A stretch of DNA of 13,469 nt from an uncultured Bacilli bacterium (GTDB lineage: Bacteria; Bacillota_I; Bacilli_A; RF39; UBA660). A program made the translations under genes and the position numbers. Shown here piece by piece: positions 1 through 5,496 of the stretch. The notes under the pieces are model-generated. The model was given only the letters and a program-made list of their open reading frames with translations. It was not told the DNA's origin and searched no databases. The DNA lies in contig CANRME010000024.1 of assembly GCA_947631655.1 (NCBI GenBank), forward strand, positions 1-13,469. Reading direction: 5' to 3'. How positions within the stretch are numbered: the stretch's first letter is position 1; the number at the start of each line of letters is the position of its first letter.

Positions 1-15
1 TTTTATAAAAATCAA

Positions 16-37
16 AAATTACAAAGCCCCGTAATTT
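16..37 (-). terminator. Small hairpin, possible minus-strand terminator
   Basis: Seven perfect base pairs (16-22 with 31-37) enclose an eight-base loop. On the minus strand the loop reads GGGGCUUU and the stem runs into a U-rich tail (UUUUUGAUUUUU). It lies just beyond the terminator of small RNA B, so it may be a backup terminator or part of a leader for a gene left of the window. The G-rich loop is complementary to the C-rich linkers of the two small RNAs nearby; this may be chance. Confidence 0.35.
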
Positions 38-42
38 CAAGT

Positions 43-75
43 AAAAAACAAAAATGAGCCAGCTTTCGCTGACTC
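43..75 (-). terminator. Intrinsic terminator of small RNA B
   Basis: An 8-bp stem (56-63 with 68-75) is closed by a GAAA tetraloop on the minus strand and followed by AUUUUUGUUUUUU. One pair is G-U on the minus strand but would be an A-C mismatch on the plus strand, which supports minus-strand transcription. Confidence 0.8.
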
Positions 76-151
76 TTCAGGGGGTTTTGGTTAGTCACAA
101 CTCACTTTTAAAAAATGTCGTAAGAGTGACTAGCATGATTTCTATCATGCT
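43..151 (-). ncRNA. Candidate small RNA B
   Basis: This is a self-contained unit of about 110 nt read on the minus strand, starting about 7 nt after a near-consensus promoter. Its 5' end folds at once into a perfect 8-9 bp hairpin (131-139 with 144-152). A 7-bp stem (92-98 with 126-132) could form as an alternative, since it shares two bases with the first. Next comes an unpaired C-rich linker reading AACCAAAACCCCCUGAAG (77-92), then the terminator. No reading frame with a ribosome site is present. Layout and C-rich linker recall trans-acting small RNAs of Bacillota such as RsaE/RoxS or streptococcal csRNAs, whose C-rich loops pair with Shine-Dalgarno sequences. I do not recognise it as a member of a named family. 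A leader for an unseen gene to the left is possible, but the strong terminator argues for a discrete RNA. Confidence 0.6.
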
Positions 152-157
152 ATAAAA

Positions 158-186
158 ATCATATCTTATTTAATAATTCTTGTCAA
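158..186 (-). promoter_or_regulatory. Promoter of small RNA B
   Basis: On the minus strand TTGACA (181-186) is followed by a 17-bp spacer and TATGAT (158-163). That is a perfect -35, a -10 with one mismatch and ideal spacing. The start site would be near 151, exactly where the first hairpin begins. Confidence 0.75.
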
Positions 187-210
187 TCCATTTTTATAAA
201 ATTTTACAAA

Positions 211-250
211 AAAAATAAAAAAAGGAAGCAAGCTTTTATAAGCCTGCTTC
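211..250 (-). terminator. Intrinsic terminator of small RNA A
   Basis: An 11-bp stem (225-235 with 240-250, loop 236-239) is followed on the minus strand by CCUUUUUUUAUUUUU. Pair 231/244 is U-G on the minus strand and A-C on the plus strand, so the minus strand is the functional orientation. Confidence 0.85.
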
Positions 251-315
251 AAAAAGAATAAAAAGGGGTTGGCTAGTGTGATACTAGCACCAATTCGCCC
301 TAAAGCAAATTGGTA
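211..315 (-). ncRNA. Candidate small RNA A
   Basis: This minus-strand unit of about 105 nt has the same plan as small RNA B. Its 5' hairpin is a 10-bp stem with one G-U pair (305-314 with 289-298, loop UUUAGG). A 6-bp hairpin follows (283-288 with 272-277), then an unpaired linker reading CCAACCCCUUUUUAUU (near 257-272), then a strong terminator. No coding potential was found. Two neighbouring RNAs of equal length and layout, each with its own promoter and terminator, suggest paralogous or functionally paired regulators. The ACCCC linker could base-pair with GGGG or AGGGGU-type ribosome sites. It is not recognised as a known family. Confidence 0.65.
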
Positions 316-321
316 ATGTTT

Positions 322-350
322 ATACTAAAGCAAGTGTTTTGTTTTGTCAA
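322..350 (-). promoter_or_regulatory. Promoter of small RNA A
   Basis: On the minus strand TTGACA (345-350), a 17-bp spacer and TAGTAT (322-327). The predicted start near 315 sits at the base of the first hairpin of small RNA A. Confidence 0.75.
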
Positions 351-375
351 TACTTTTTTTGAAAAATTTTTATTT

Positions 376-405
376 TTTTAAAAAAGCCTTATTTTTAGGG
401 GCTTT
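376..405 (-). terminator. Weak hairpin, possible minus-strand terminator
   Basis: AAAGCC/GGCUUU pairs (383-388 with 400-405) around an 11-base loop, and on the minus strand the stem runs into UUUUUU. The minus-strand apical sequence CCCCUAAAAAUAA is again C-rich. No convincing minus-strand promoter is seen between here and recG, so a third small RNA is not supported. It may stop antisense transcription coming out of the recG promoter region. Confidence 0.3.
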
Positions 406-424
406 GCGAGCATTTTTGCCTTGT

Positions 425-448
425 AAAAATCTTTACAAAAATCTTTAC
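425..448 (+). repeat. Tandem 12-bp repeat upstream of recG promoter
   Basis: AAAAATCTTTAC occurs twice back to back, ending 12 bp before the recG -35 box. The first copy together with the preceding GT also forms a GTAAA/TTTAC inverted repeat. It could be a protein-binding site or AT-rich UP element; nothing more can be said. Confidence 0.4.
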
Positions 449-460
449 ATTATCTATACA

Positions 461-489
461 TTAACAACTTTAAAAAAATATGTTATAAT
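461..489 (+). promoter_or_regulatory. recG promoter
   Basis: TTAACA (461-466), a 17-bp spacer and TATAAT (484-489) with TG at 481-482, giving an extended -10. The start would be near 496, leaving a 5' leader of only about a dozen bases that carries the AAGAGG ribosome site (498-503). Confidence 0.75.
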
Positions 490-508
490 CAATTTATAAG
501 AGGTATAT

Positions 509-2482
509 ATGAACAATGAATTAAAAACCGTAAAAGGTTTAGGAGATAAAACCTTACTTTTATTAAACAAATTAAATATTTATGAATTTAAAGATCTAGT
601 TTCTTACTATCCTTATAAATATAATTTTTTGGCACCTCAAAGACTTATTCCTGATGCTACTATTTTAGTAAATGCCAAAATAATAACTGCTCCTTCTGTT
701 TTTTATATTAAAAAAAATCTAAATCGCTTAACCTTTAAAGCTATTGTTGATAATAAAGAAATTAAGGTTTCGATTTTTAATCGTGCTTTTTTAAAAGTCC
801 ATTTACATATAGGTAAGATTATTTCTCTTTTAGGTAAATATGATGCTTCTAAAAATCTTTTTACTTGTAATGATATTAAACTTACGCCAATTACCAAAAC
901 TACTATTGAACCCGTATATCATTTGGTAAGTGGATTAACTAATAAAAGTATTGCTAAAATTATTTCCAATGCTTTGATATTCCGTTATAACTTAGATGAT
1001 GATATTCCCTTAGTTTATAAAGAAAAATATAACTTTTTAAGTAAAGAAAAAGCTACTTTAATTTTACATAATCCTACTAATCTAGCCGAATTAAAACAAG
1101 CTCGTTTAAGAACTATTTATGAAGAACTATTTGCTTTTGCTTTCAAAATCAATTATTTAAAAATTAAAAATGCTACTTATGATGGGTTAAAAAGAAATTC
1201 TTGTCTTACGAAATTAAAAAAATTTATTAAAGACTTACCATTTTCTTTAACTCCTGATCAAGAACAAGCGGTAAATGAAATTTATGAAGATTTAATCAGT
1301 GAAAAACGCATGAACCGTTTATTACTAGGAGATGTTGGATCTGGTAAAACTATCGTCGCTGCTCTTGCGATGTATATAAATTATTTAAGTGGTTACCAAA
1401 GTGTTATGATGGCTCCAACTGAAATTCTTGCCAAACAACATTTTGAAGAATTAACAAAAACCTATGCACCATATGGCATCAATGTTGCTTATTTAACTGG
1501 TAGCATGAAAAAAAGTGAACGCTCTAAAGTTTTAAAAGACTTAAAAGAACAAAAAATAGATATTATCGTTGGTACTCATTCTCTTTTAAATGAAGAAGTA
1601 GAATTTGCCAATCTTGGTTTAGTTATCACAGATGAACAACATCGTTTTGGAGTTAACCAAAGAAGCAACTTACAAAATAAAGGAGCAAAGTGTGATGTTT
1701 TGTATTTAAGTGCTACGCCAATTCCCAGAACTTATGCTTTAACTTTATATGGTGATATGGATATTTCTACTATCAAGACTAAACCGGCTGGTAGGAAAGA
1801 TATTACTACTAAAGTCTTTACGATGCAAGAAATAAGTACAGTTCTAAAAGCTATTTTAGAAGAATTAAAACAAGGGCACCAAATTTATGTCGTTGCCCCT
1901 TTAATTGAAGACGAAGAAGAAAATGGTATTGATGTTAAAACTTTAGCTAAAAATTATGAAAAAGCTTTTGGTACTATTACTAATATTGCTATAATTCATG
2001 GTAAATTGAAACAAAGTGAAAAAGATAAAATAATGCAAGATTATTTAGAAAATAAAATCGGTATTCTAATTAGCACCACGGTTATTGAAGTTGGAATTAA
2101 CGTAAGCAATGCTACAATGATGGTTATTTATTCTGCTAATCGTTTTGGACTTGCTACTTTACACCAATTAAGAGGCCGTGTCGGACGAAATGATATGGAT
2201 TCTTATTGTTATCTAATAAGTGATGTCTTTACTCCACGTCTTAAAGTTATGGAAGAAAGTAATGATGGTTTCTATATCAGTGAAAAAGACTTTGAAATAA
2301 GGGGAGAAGGGGACTTATTTGGGACAATGCAAAGTGGTGATATGAAATTTAAAATGGCCGATTTACGTAAAGATATGAAAATTTTTATGCAAGCTAAAAA
2401 AGATAGTTTAGAGTACCTATCTTTAGGTAACCTTGCTCCGACTTATCAAAATATTATAAAAGAAATAGATTTTTTACAATAA
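509..2482 (+). CDS. recG: ATP-dependent DNA helicase RecG
   Basis: RecG is a cytoplasmic double-stranded DNA translocase that remodels stalled forks and Holliday junctions. The 657-residue product is close to the usual RecG length of roughly 680-690. An N-terminal helix-hairpin-helix-like stretch (VKGLGDKTLLLLNKL) and OB/wedge region precede the superfamily 2 core. Visible motifs are Walker A GDVGSGKT (274-281), the RecG-type DEQHRFG box (375-381), LSATPIPRT (400-408) and motif VI QLRGRVGRN (553-561). A C-terminal GEGDLFGTMQSG segment fits the family's TRG region. ATG at 509 is chosen because AAGAGG lies five bases upstream and the promoter leaves no room for an earlier start. The frame is intact. 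The DUF975 gene starts 31 bases downstream with no terminator between, so both may share a transcript. Confidence 0.97.
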   Translation: MNNELKTVKGLGDKTLLLLNKLNIYEFKDLVSYYPYKYNFLAPQRLIPDATILVNAKIITAPSVFYIKKNLNRLTFKAIVDNKEIKVSIFNRAFLKVHLHIGKIISLLGKYDASKNLFTCNDIKLTPITKTTIEPVYHLVSGLTNKSIAKIISNALIFRYNLDDDIPLVYKEKYNFLSKEKATLILHNPTNLAELKQARLRTIYEELFAFAFKINYLKIKNATYDGLKRNSCLTKLKKFIKDLPFSLTPDQEQAVNEIYEDLISEKRMNRLLLGDVGSGKTIVAALAMYINYLSGYQSVMMAPTEILAKQHFEELTKTYAPYGINVAYLTGSMKKSERSKVLKDLKEQKIDIIVGTHSLLNEEVEFANLGLVITDEQHRFGVNQRSNLQNKGAKCDVLYLSATPIPRTYALTLYGDMDISTIKTKPAGRKDITTKVFTMQEISTVLKAILEELKQGHQIYVVAPLIEDEEENGIDVKTLAKNYEKAFGTITNIAIIHGKLKQSEKDKIMQDYLENKIGILISTTVIEVGINVSNATMMVIYSANRFGLATLHQLRGRVGRNDMDSYCYLISDVFTPRLKVMEESNDGFYISEKDFEIRGEGDLFGTMQSGDMKFKMADLRKDMKIFMQAKKDSLEYLSLGNLAPTYQNIIKEIDFLQ

Positions 2483-2513
2483 TAAGTATATAATTAAATT
2501 AGGTGAAGAAAAA

Positions 2514-3146
2514 ATGAATAGAGAAGAATTAAAAAATGAAGCGAAAGGAATTATTAAAAATAGATTATGGGAATATTGGAAACCAATACTTATTTATTTA
2601 CTTATTTCCATGGTAATCGAAATGGTTTTAATTCAGTTTATACCACTTCCTACTAATCCTGAAACTTATGAATTTAGTCCTAATGAAATAATTTTAAATT
2701 TTATTTTAAATATTTTAACATTACCACTTGTTATGGGTATTAATAAGTATCACTTAGATTATGTAAGAGGTAATACTTTAAGTCTTAATAGTTTAAAAGC
2801 TTACTTTAGTAAAATTCTTCCTTTAATAGGATTATATCTATCAATATCTATTATAACTACTTTAGGTATGATTTGTTTAATTATTCCAGGCATAATTATA
2901 TCATTAGCATTATATTTTGCTTATTATGTTTATATTGATGATGAAAAAGGTATTATAGAAACTCTTAAAGATAGTGCTGCTCTTATGCAAGGTCATAAAT
3001 GGGAATTATTTGTTTTAATATTTAGTTTCCTAGGCTGGGCCATACTTGGTGTATTAACCTTCGGCCTTCTATATATTTGGCTAGCTCCTTATATGACTAC
3101 CACACTTTTACTATATTATGACAAACTAAAGAAAGCTAATAAATAA
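2514..3146 (+). CDS. DUF975 family integral membrane protein
   Basis: A 210-residue, very hydrophobic protein with about six predicted membrane segments (roughly residues 24-44, 60-80, 102-120, 121-142, 162-178 and 180-200). The start (MNREELKNEAKGIIK) and the C-terminal signature (QGHKWELF, FLGWAILGVLTFG, WLAPYM) match my knowledge of the DUF975 family (Pfam PF06161), a widespread Bacillota membrane family without an established function. AGGTGAAG (2501-2508) lies five bases before the ATG. It follows recG closely and is probably read through from it, although a TATAAT at 2489-2494 with a poor -35 could give separate expression. Family assignment is fairly confident; function is unknown. Confidence 0.85.
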   Translation: MNREELKNEAKGIIKNRLWEYWKPILIYLLISMVIEMVLIQFIPLPTNPETYEFSPNEIILNFILNILTLPLVMGINKYHLDYVRGNTLSLNSLKAYFSKILPLIGLYLSISIITTLGMICLIIPGIIISLALYFAYYVYIDDEKGIIETLKDSAALMQGHKWELFVLIFSFLGWAILGVLTFGLLYIWLAPYMTTTLLLYYDKLKKANK

Positions 3147-3157
3147 CTTTCTTTTTT
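3128..3157 (+). terminator. Terminator of the recG-DUF975 unit
   Basis: An 8-bp stem AAAGAAAG/CTTTCTTT spans the stop codon and ends in a T run. The 13-mer AAAGAAAGCTAAT recurs in the terminator at 5466-5496, so the two terminators look related. The stem is weak, with mostly A-T pairs. Confidence 0.55.
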
Positions 3158-3193
3158 AATAATATTAAATTTACAATAAATAACAATTTACAC

Positions 3194-3222
3194 TAGACAA
3201 ATTATTAACTAATAACTATAAT
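3194..3222 (+). promoter_or_regulatory. Promoter of the small-peptide locus
   Basis: TAGACA (3194-3199), a 17-bp spacer and a perfect TATAAT (3217-3222). The expected start near 3229-3230 coincides with the first base of the inverted repeat AGAGATACCATT. Confidence 0.7.
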
Positions 3223-3304
3223 TATAGTTAGAGATACCATTGTGGTGTTTTTATTTCCCCCAATTCGTTTATAGAAAGTATAAATAGAATAGGAGGTAGT
3301 ATAA

Positions 3305-3391
3305 ATGAAGAAAGTACAGACAGGAGGTTTTAGTCATCGACTCTTTAATTATGCTAATCGTGGTACTTGTTTTAATAGCTCGCATAATTAA
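3305..3391 (+). CDS. Possible 28-residue leader peptide
   Basis: ATG at 3305 follows an excellent AGGAGG (3291-3296) with eight bases between. The peptide begins MKKVQTGGFSHRLF and is not hydrophobic. It overlaps, in another frame, the ribosome site (3322-3327) and most of the hydrophobic mini-ORF that follows. Its translation would keep the second ribosome site unfolded, so it may act as a coupling leader in the way mok drives hok. It matches nothing I recognise and may have no function as a peptide. Confidence 0.4.
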   Translation: MKKVQTGGFSHRLFNYANRGTCFNSSHN

Positions 3392-3410
3392 CGATAATAA
3401 AACACCCTAG
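3336..3410 (+). CDS. Candidate type I toxin: hydrophobic mini-protein, AUC start
   Basis: The frame encodes 24 residues: an acidic polar start (DS), an unbroken hydrophobic stretch (LIMLIVVLVLIARII) and a polar tail NDNKTP. That profile suits Fst or holin-like type I toxins, which insert into the membrane. AGGAGG (3322-3327) lies eight bases before ATC at 3336, where family logic would put the start. No ATG, GTG or TTG exists in that position. The first ATG in frame (3351) has no ribosome site and would cut into the membrane helix. Either AUC is used inefficiently, or an ATG has mutated and the toxin is disabled. The stop codon lies in the loop of a 7-bp hairpin. No search was run to confirm homology. 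Confidence 0.45.
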   Translation: MDSLIMLIVVLVLIARIINDNKTP

Positions 3411-3418
3411 TGGGTGTT
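3394..3418 (-). terminator. Hairpin over toxin stop; antisense terminator
   Basis: Seven perfect pairs AACACCC/GGGTGTT (3401-3407 with 3412-3418) with a four-base loop containing the toxin stop codon. On the minus strand it is followed by UUUUAUUAU. On the plus strand it is followed by CAACAAAC, so it would terminate only antisense transcription. Confidence 0.55.
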
Positions 3419-3493
3419 CAACAAACTAAACGAATTGGTTTAAGAATACCGCATAGGAAAATGGTATCTCTTTTTCGTTCCTACATATTTCCT
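3394..3493 (-). ncRNA. Candidate antisense antitoxin RNA
   Basis: A minus-strand RNA of about 100 nt can be drawn from a TATAAT box at 3500-3505 to the hairpin at 3401-3418. It would be complementary to the end of the toxin frame and the whole 3' untranslated region of the plus transcript. Because of the inverted repeats, it would carry the same AGAGAUACCAUU and CCAAUUCGUUUA blocks as the 5' end of that transcript. It could therefore compete for the same partner sequence. Convergent overlap at the terminator resembles the par/Fst type of locus. Evidence is the promoter box and terminator only. Confidence 0.4.
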
Positions 3494-3499
3494 ACATAT
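3478..3499 (+). repeat. Tandem 11-bp direct repeat
   Basis: TTCCTACATAT occurs twice without a gap between the small-peptide locus and the surface-protein promoter. Its TTCCTAC core is complementary to GTAGGAA (3584-3590), which contains the ribosome site of the downstream gene. It could be an operator, or could mask that ribosome site in read-through RNA. Confidence 0.5.
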
Positions 3500-3529
3500 A
3501 TTATATACATAAATTTACTAAAAATGCAA
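3500..3529 (-). promoter_or_regulatory. Possible promoter of the antisense RNA
   Basis: On the minus strand a perfect TATAAT (3500-3505) lies 18 bp after TTGCAT (3524-3529). The -35 matches only TTG of the consensus, so strength is doubtful. Confidence 0.4.
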
Positions 3530-3541
3530 CAATAATTTTTA

Positions 3542-3572
3542 TTGACGGGGGGGGGGTGTAAAATGATAAAAT
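3542..3572 (+). promoter_or_regulatory. Candidate phase-variable promoter with G10 tract
   Basis: TTGACG (3542-3547) is the -35, and TAAAAT (3567-3572) preceded by TG (3564-3565) is an extended -10. Ten consecutive G (3547-3556) fill the start of the spacer, which is now 19 bp; loss of two G would give the ideal 17. A weaker -10, GATAAA (3565-3570), sits at 17 bp. In DNA this AT-rich such a tract is striking. The ribosome site AAGGTAGGA (3581-3589) and ATG at 3600 follow directly. Confidence 0.7.
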
Positions 3573-3599
3573 ATACACATAAGGTAGGAATTTGTATAT

Positions 3600-5459
3600 A
3601 TGAAATTATTTGATAAAAAATCTTTAATATTATTAATATCAGTAGTAAGTATAAACTTATTATGTATTATATCTGTTTCTTATGCTTACTTTACTGCTAA
3701 TATAATTGGTAATGATAAAGCAGAAGAAATGACAGTAACAGCAGGTACTATGAAAATAACTTATACTGATTCCAATATTGTAACTTTAAATAATGCCATA
3801 CCAGGAGATTCATTAACTAAACAATTTAAAGTAGAAAATACTGGTAATTTAGATACTAAATATAATATAAAGATAAATATAGAAAATAATGAATTTGAAG
3901 ATTATAATGATTTAAAATATACCTTAACTAAAAATGGAGAACAACAACCAGAAAAAGTATTACCCTATGAAGATGGATATATAGTAATAGAAAATGAAAT
4001 AAAAGAAAAAGGGATAGATAATTATACCTTAACTTTAAATTTTAAAAAAGATAATTCTAATCAAAATGATAATGCCAACAAAAAAGTAAAATTCAAAATA
4101 GAAGTAGATAGTGAAACAGATGTAAGATTATATGAATACCAAGAACCATATAAGGATAATTCAGGAGCAAATCGTCCAAAATTATATCAAGGATTAATAC
4201 CAATAACATTTAATGAAGATAATACCATGAAGATAGCAGATATAACAAAAGAATGGTATAACTATGATGAACATAAATGGGGGAATGCCGTCTTAATAGA
4301 TAACACAAATGAAGAAATAAGAAACAAATTTTATAAAGAAGATGGGACATTAAGAATAAATCAAGCCATAACCGAAGAAGATATACTTCAAATGTATGTA
4401 TGGATACCAAGATACAAATATCAATTATTTAATGCAGTAGCAGGGGAAAGTGTACCAGAGCAAATGATAAACATCGAATTTGAAAAAGGTGTGACAAGCA
4501 CAGGTAATGTTAGTTGTAAATATATTAATGAAGGAAATGGAACAATAAGAGAAGATTGTGAAAATGCCATCAATGGAAATTGGTATACTCATCCCGCATT
4601 TACATTTGGCGATACTGAATTACCAGGCATCTGGGTAGGAAAGTTTAAACCAACTTTTACTTTACCGCAATCTACTGAAGAAATATTAATACTTCCAAAC
4701 AAATCATTTTATTATTCTCATAGTATGCAACGTCATTTTTATCTTTCAAATAGAATTGAAAAAACATCTAAATATAATCTGAATGAGCCTGAAATAGATA
4801 TACATCCATTAAAAAGTATAGATTGGGGAAGTATAGCTTATTTAACAAACTCAAAATATGGAAGATATATAAATGCCGAAACATGTGTTGAAGGCGGATG
4901 TGAAGTATGGTTTAATAATGTGGCTATAGAAGGAATTAGTACCGGATGTTCAGCCGATTCAAATACAGAAGGCCCAAATAGGTATATCACTACAACAGTA
5001 GAAAATTGTGAAATAAGTAATCAATGGAATAATAATGGCGTACATGCTTCAACAACTGATAATATATATGGTATATATGATATGCATGGAGCTGGTAATT
5101 GGACTAGAGTAATGGGGAATATTGTTGATGAATCAGGTAAATTTTTACCAGGTAGCTCAGGATTTACTACTCCACCAGATTCTAAATATTATGACATATA
5201 TAGTTTTAGTGGTAGTTTTCGAGGACATTTGGGCGATGCCACACGAGAAGTATATAATCCATCTACCATTGAAAATAAGAATTATAATTATTGGTATACT
5301 AGCAATAGTAATTATCCTTCTGATGTGTCCTCTCCGTGGTTAATACGTGGTGGTGCAGCTTGGTATCCCGATACTAGTGGTATATTTACTTTTAGCGACA
5401 ATAAAGGTGGTTCCTATAATGCATGGGTTGTTATAACAGCTCAAGATGGAACAGCTTAA
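3600..5459 (+). CDS. Secreted TasA/CalY-like surface protein, FGE-like C-terminus
   Basis: The 619-residue product is exported. Residues 1-32 form a signal peptide ending in SVSYAYFTA, of the type seen in SipW-dependent TasA/camelysin proteins. Residues about 33-175 resemble the TasA/CalY domain, with the diagnostic IPGDSLTKQFKVENTGN near 67-83. A middle part includes YVWIPRYKY (266-274) and THPAFTFGDTELPGIWVGKF (330-349). The C-terminal part has NIYGIYDMHGAGNWTRVMGN (488-507) and PWLIRGGAAW (579-588), recalling the formylglycine-generating-enzyme/C-type-lectin fold used for binding by many gut Bacillota proteins. Seven Cys residues occur beyond 300. No LPXTG anchor or C-terminal helix is seen, so attachment is unknown. 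Ile is mostly ATA, unlike recG and addA, which hints at separate ancestry. Expression probably depends on the poly-G promoter. The ligand is unknown. Confidence 0.8.
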   Translation: MKLFDKKSLILLISVVSINLLCIISVSYAYFTANIIGNDKAEEMTVTAGTMKITYTDSNIVTLNNAIPGDSLTKQFKVENTGNLDTKYNIKINIENNEFEDYNDLKYTLTKNGEQQPEKVLPYEDGYIVIENEIKEKGIDNYTLTLNFKKDNSNQNDNANKKVKFKIEVDSETDVRLYEYQEPYKDNSGANRPKLYQGLIPITFNEDNTMKIADITKEWYNYDEHKWGNAVLIDNTNEEIRNKFYKEDGTLRINQAITEEDILQMYVWIPRYKYQLFNAVAGESVPEQMINIEFEKGVTSTGNVSCKYINEGNGTIREDCENAINGNWYTHPAFTFGDTELPGIWVGKFKPTFTLPQSTEEILILPNKSFYYSHSMQRHFYLSNRIEKTSKYNLNEPEIDIHPLKSIDWGSIAYLTNSKYGRYINAETCVEGGCEVWFNNVAIEGISTGCSADSNTEGPNRYITTTVENCEISNQWNNNGVHASTTDNIYGIYDMHGAGNWTRVMGNIVDESGKFLPGSSGFTTPPDSKYYDIYSFSGSFRGHLGDATREVYNPSTIENKNYNYWYTSNSNYPSDVSSPWLIRGGAAWYPDTSGIFTFSDNKGGSYNAWVVITAQDGTA

Positions 5460-5465
5460 GTAATT

Positions 5466-5496
5466 AAAGAAAGCTAATCAATAGTTTTCTTTTTTT
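5466..5496 (+). terminator. Terminator of the surface-protein gene
   Basis: An 11-bp stem (5466-5476 with 5482-5492) with loop ATCAA and a following T run. One pair is G-U on the plus strand and C-A on the minus strand, so it acts for the plus-strand gene. It overlaps the last codons of the convergent minus-strand gene and shares AAAGAAAGCTAAT with the terminator at 3128-3157. Confidence 0.75.

Larger units (their letters stand above)
3230..3475 (+). repeat. Two nested inverted repeats: mRNA ends pair
   Basis: AGAGATACCATT (3230-3241) is exactly complementary to AATGGTATCTCT (3460-3471), and CCAATTCGTTTA (3260-3271) to TAAACGAATTGG (3427-3438). The outer right arm runs directly into TTTTT (3471-3475), so it can serve as the 3' half of a terminator. 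The transcript from the promoter at 3194-3222 would start on the left arm and end on the right arm, giving an RNA of about 245 nt closed by end-to-end pairing. Such long-distance 5'-3' pairing is known from type I toxin mRNAs such as hok and aapA. A short transposon-like element with terminal repeats is the alternative; no target-site duplication is evident. Confidence 0.6.

Noticed and set aside
376..405. A third small RNA on the minus strand
   Set aside because: There is a hairpin and U run, but no acceptable minus-strand promoter between it and recG.
703..897. Minus-strand ORF inside recG, and similar antisense or out-of-frame ORFs inside the surface-protein, addB/addA and rpn-like genes
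   Set aside because: All lie opposite or within strong coding frames, have no ribosome sites and show low-complexity composition.
3230..3475. Inverted repeats as the ends of a miniature transposon
   Set aside because: The left arm starts at the predicted transcript start and the right arm ends in a T run, and each arm has two separated blocks. No flanking duplication is seen. An RNA explanation fits better, although it is not proven.
5160..5459. C-terminal end as the variable region of a diversity-generating retroelement
   Set aside because: The fold type fits, but no reverse transcriptase, template repeat or accessory gene lies in the window, and Asn-rich codons are expected at this base composition.
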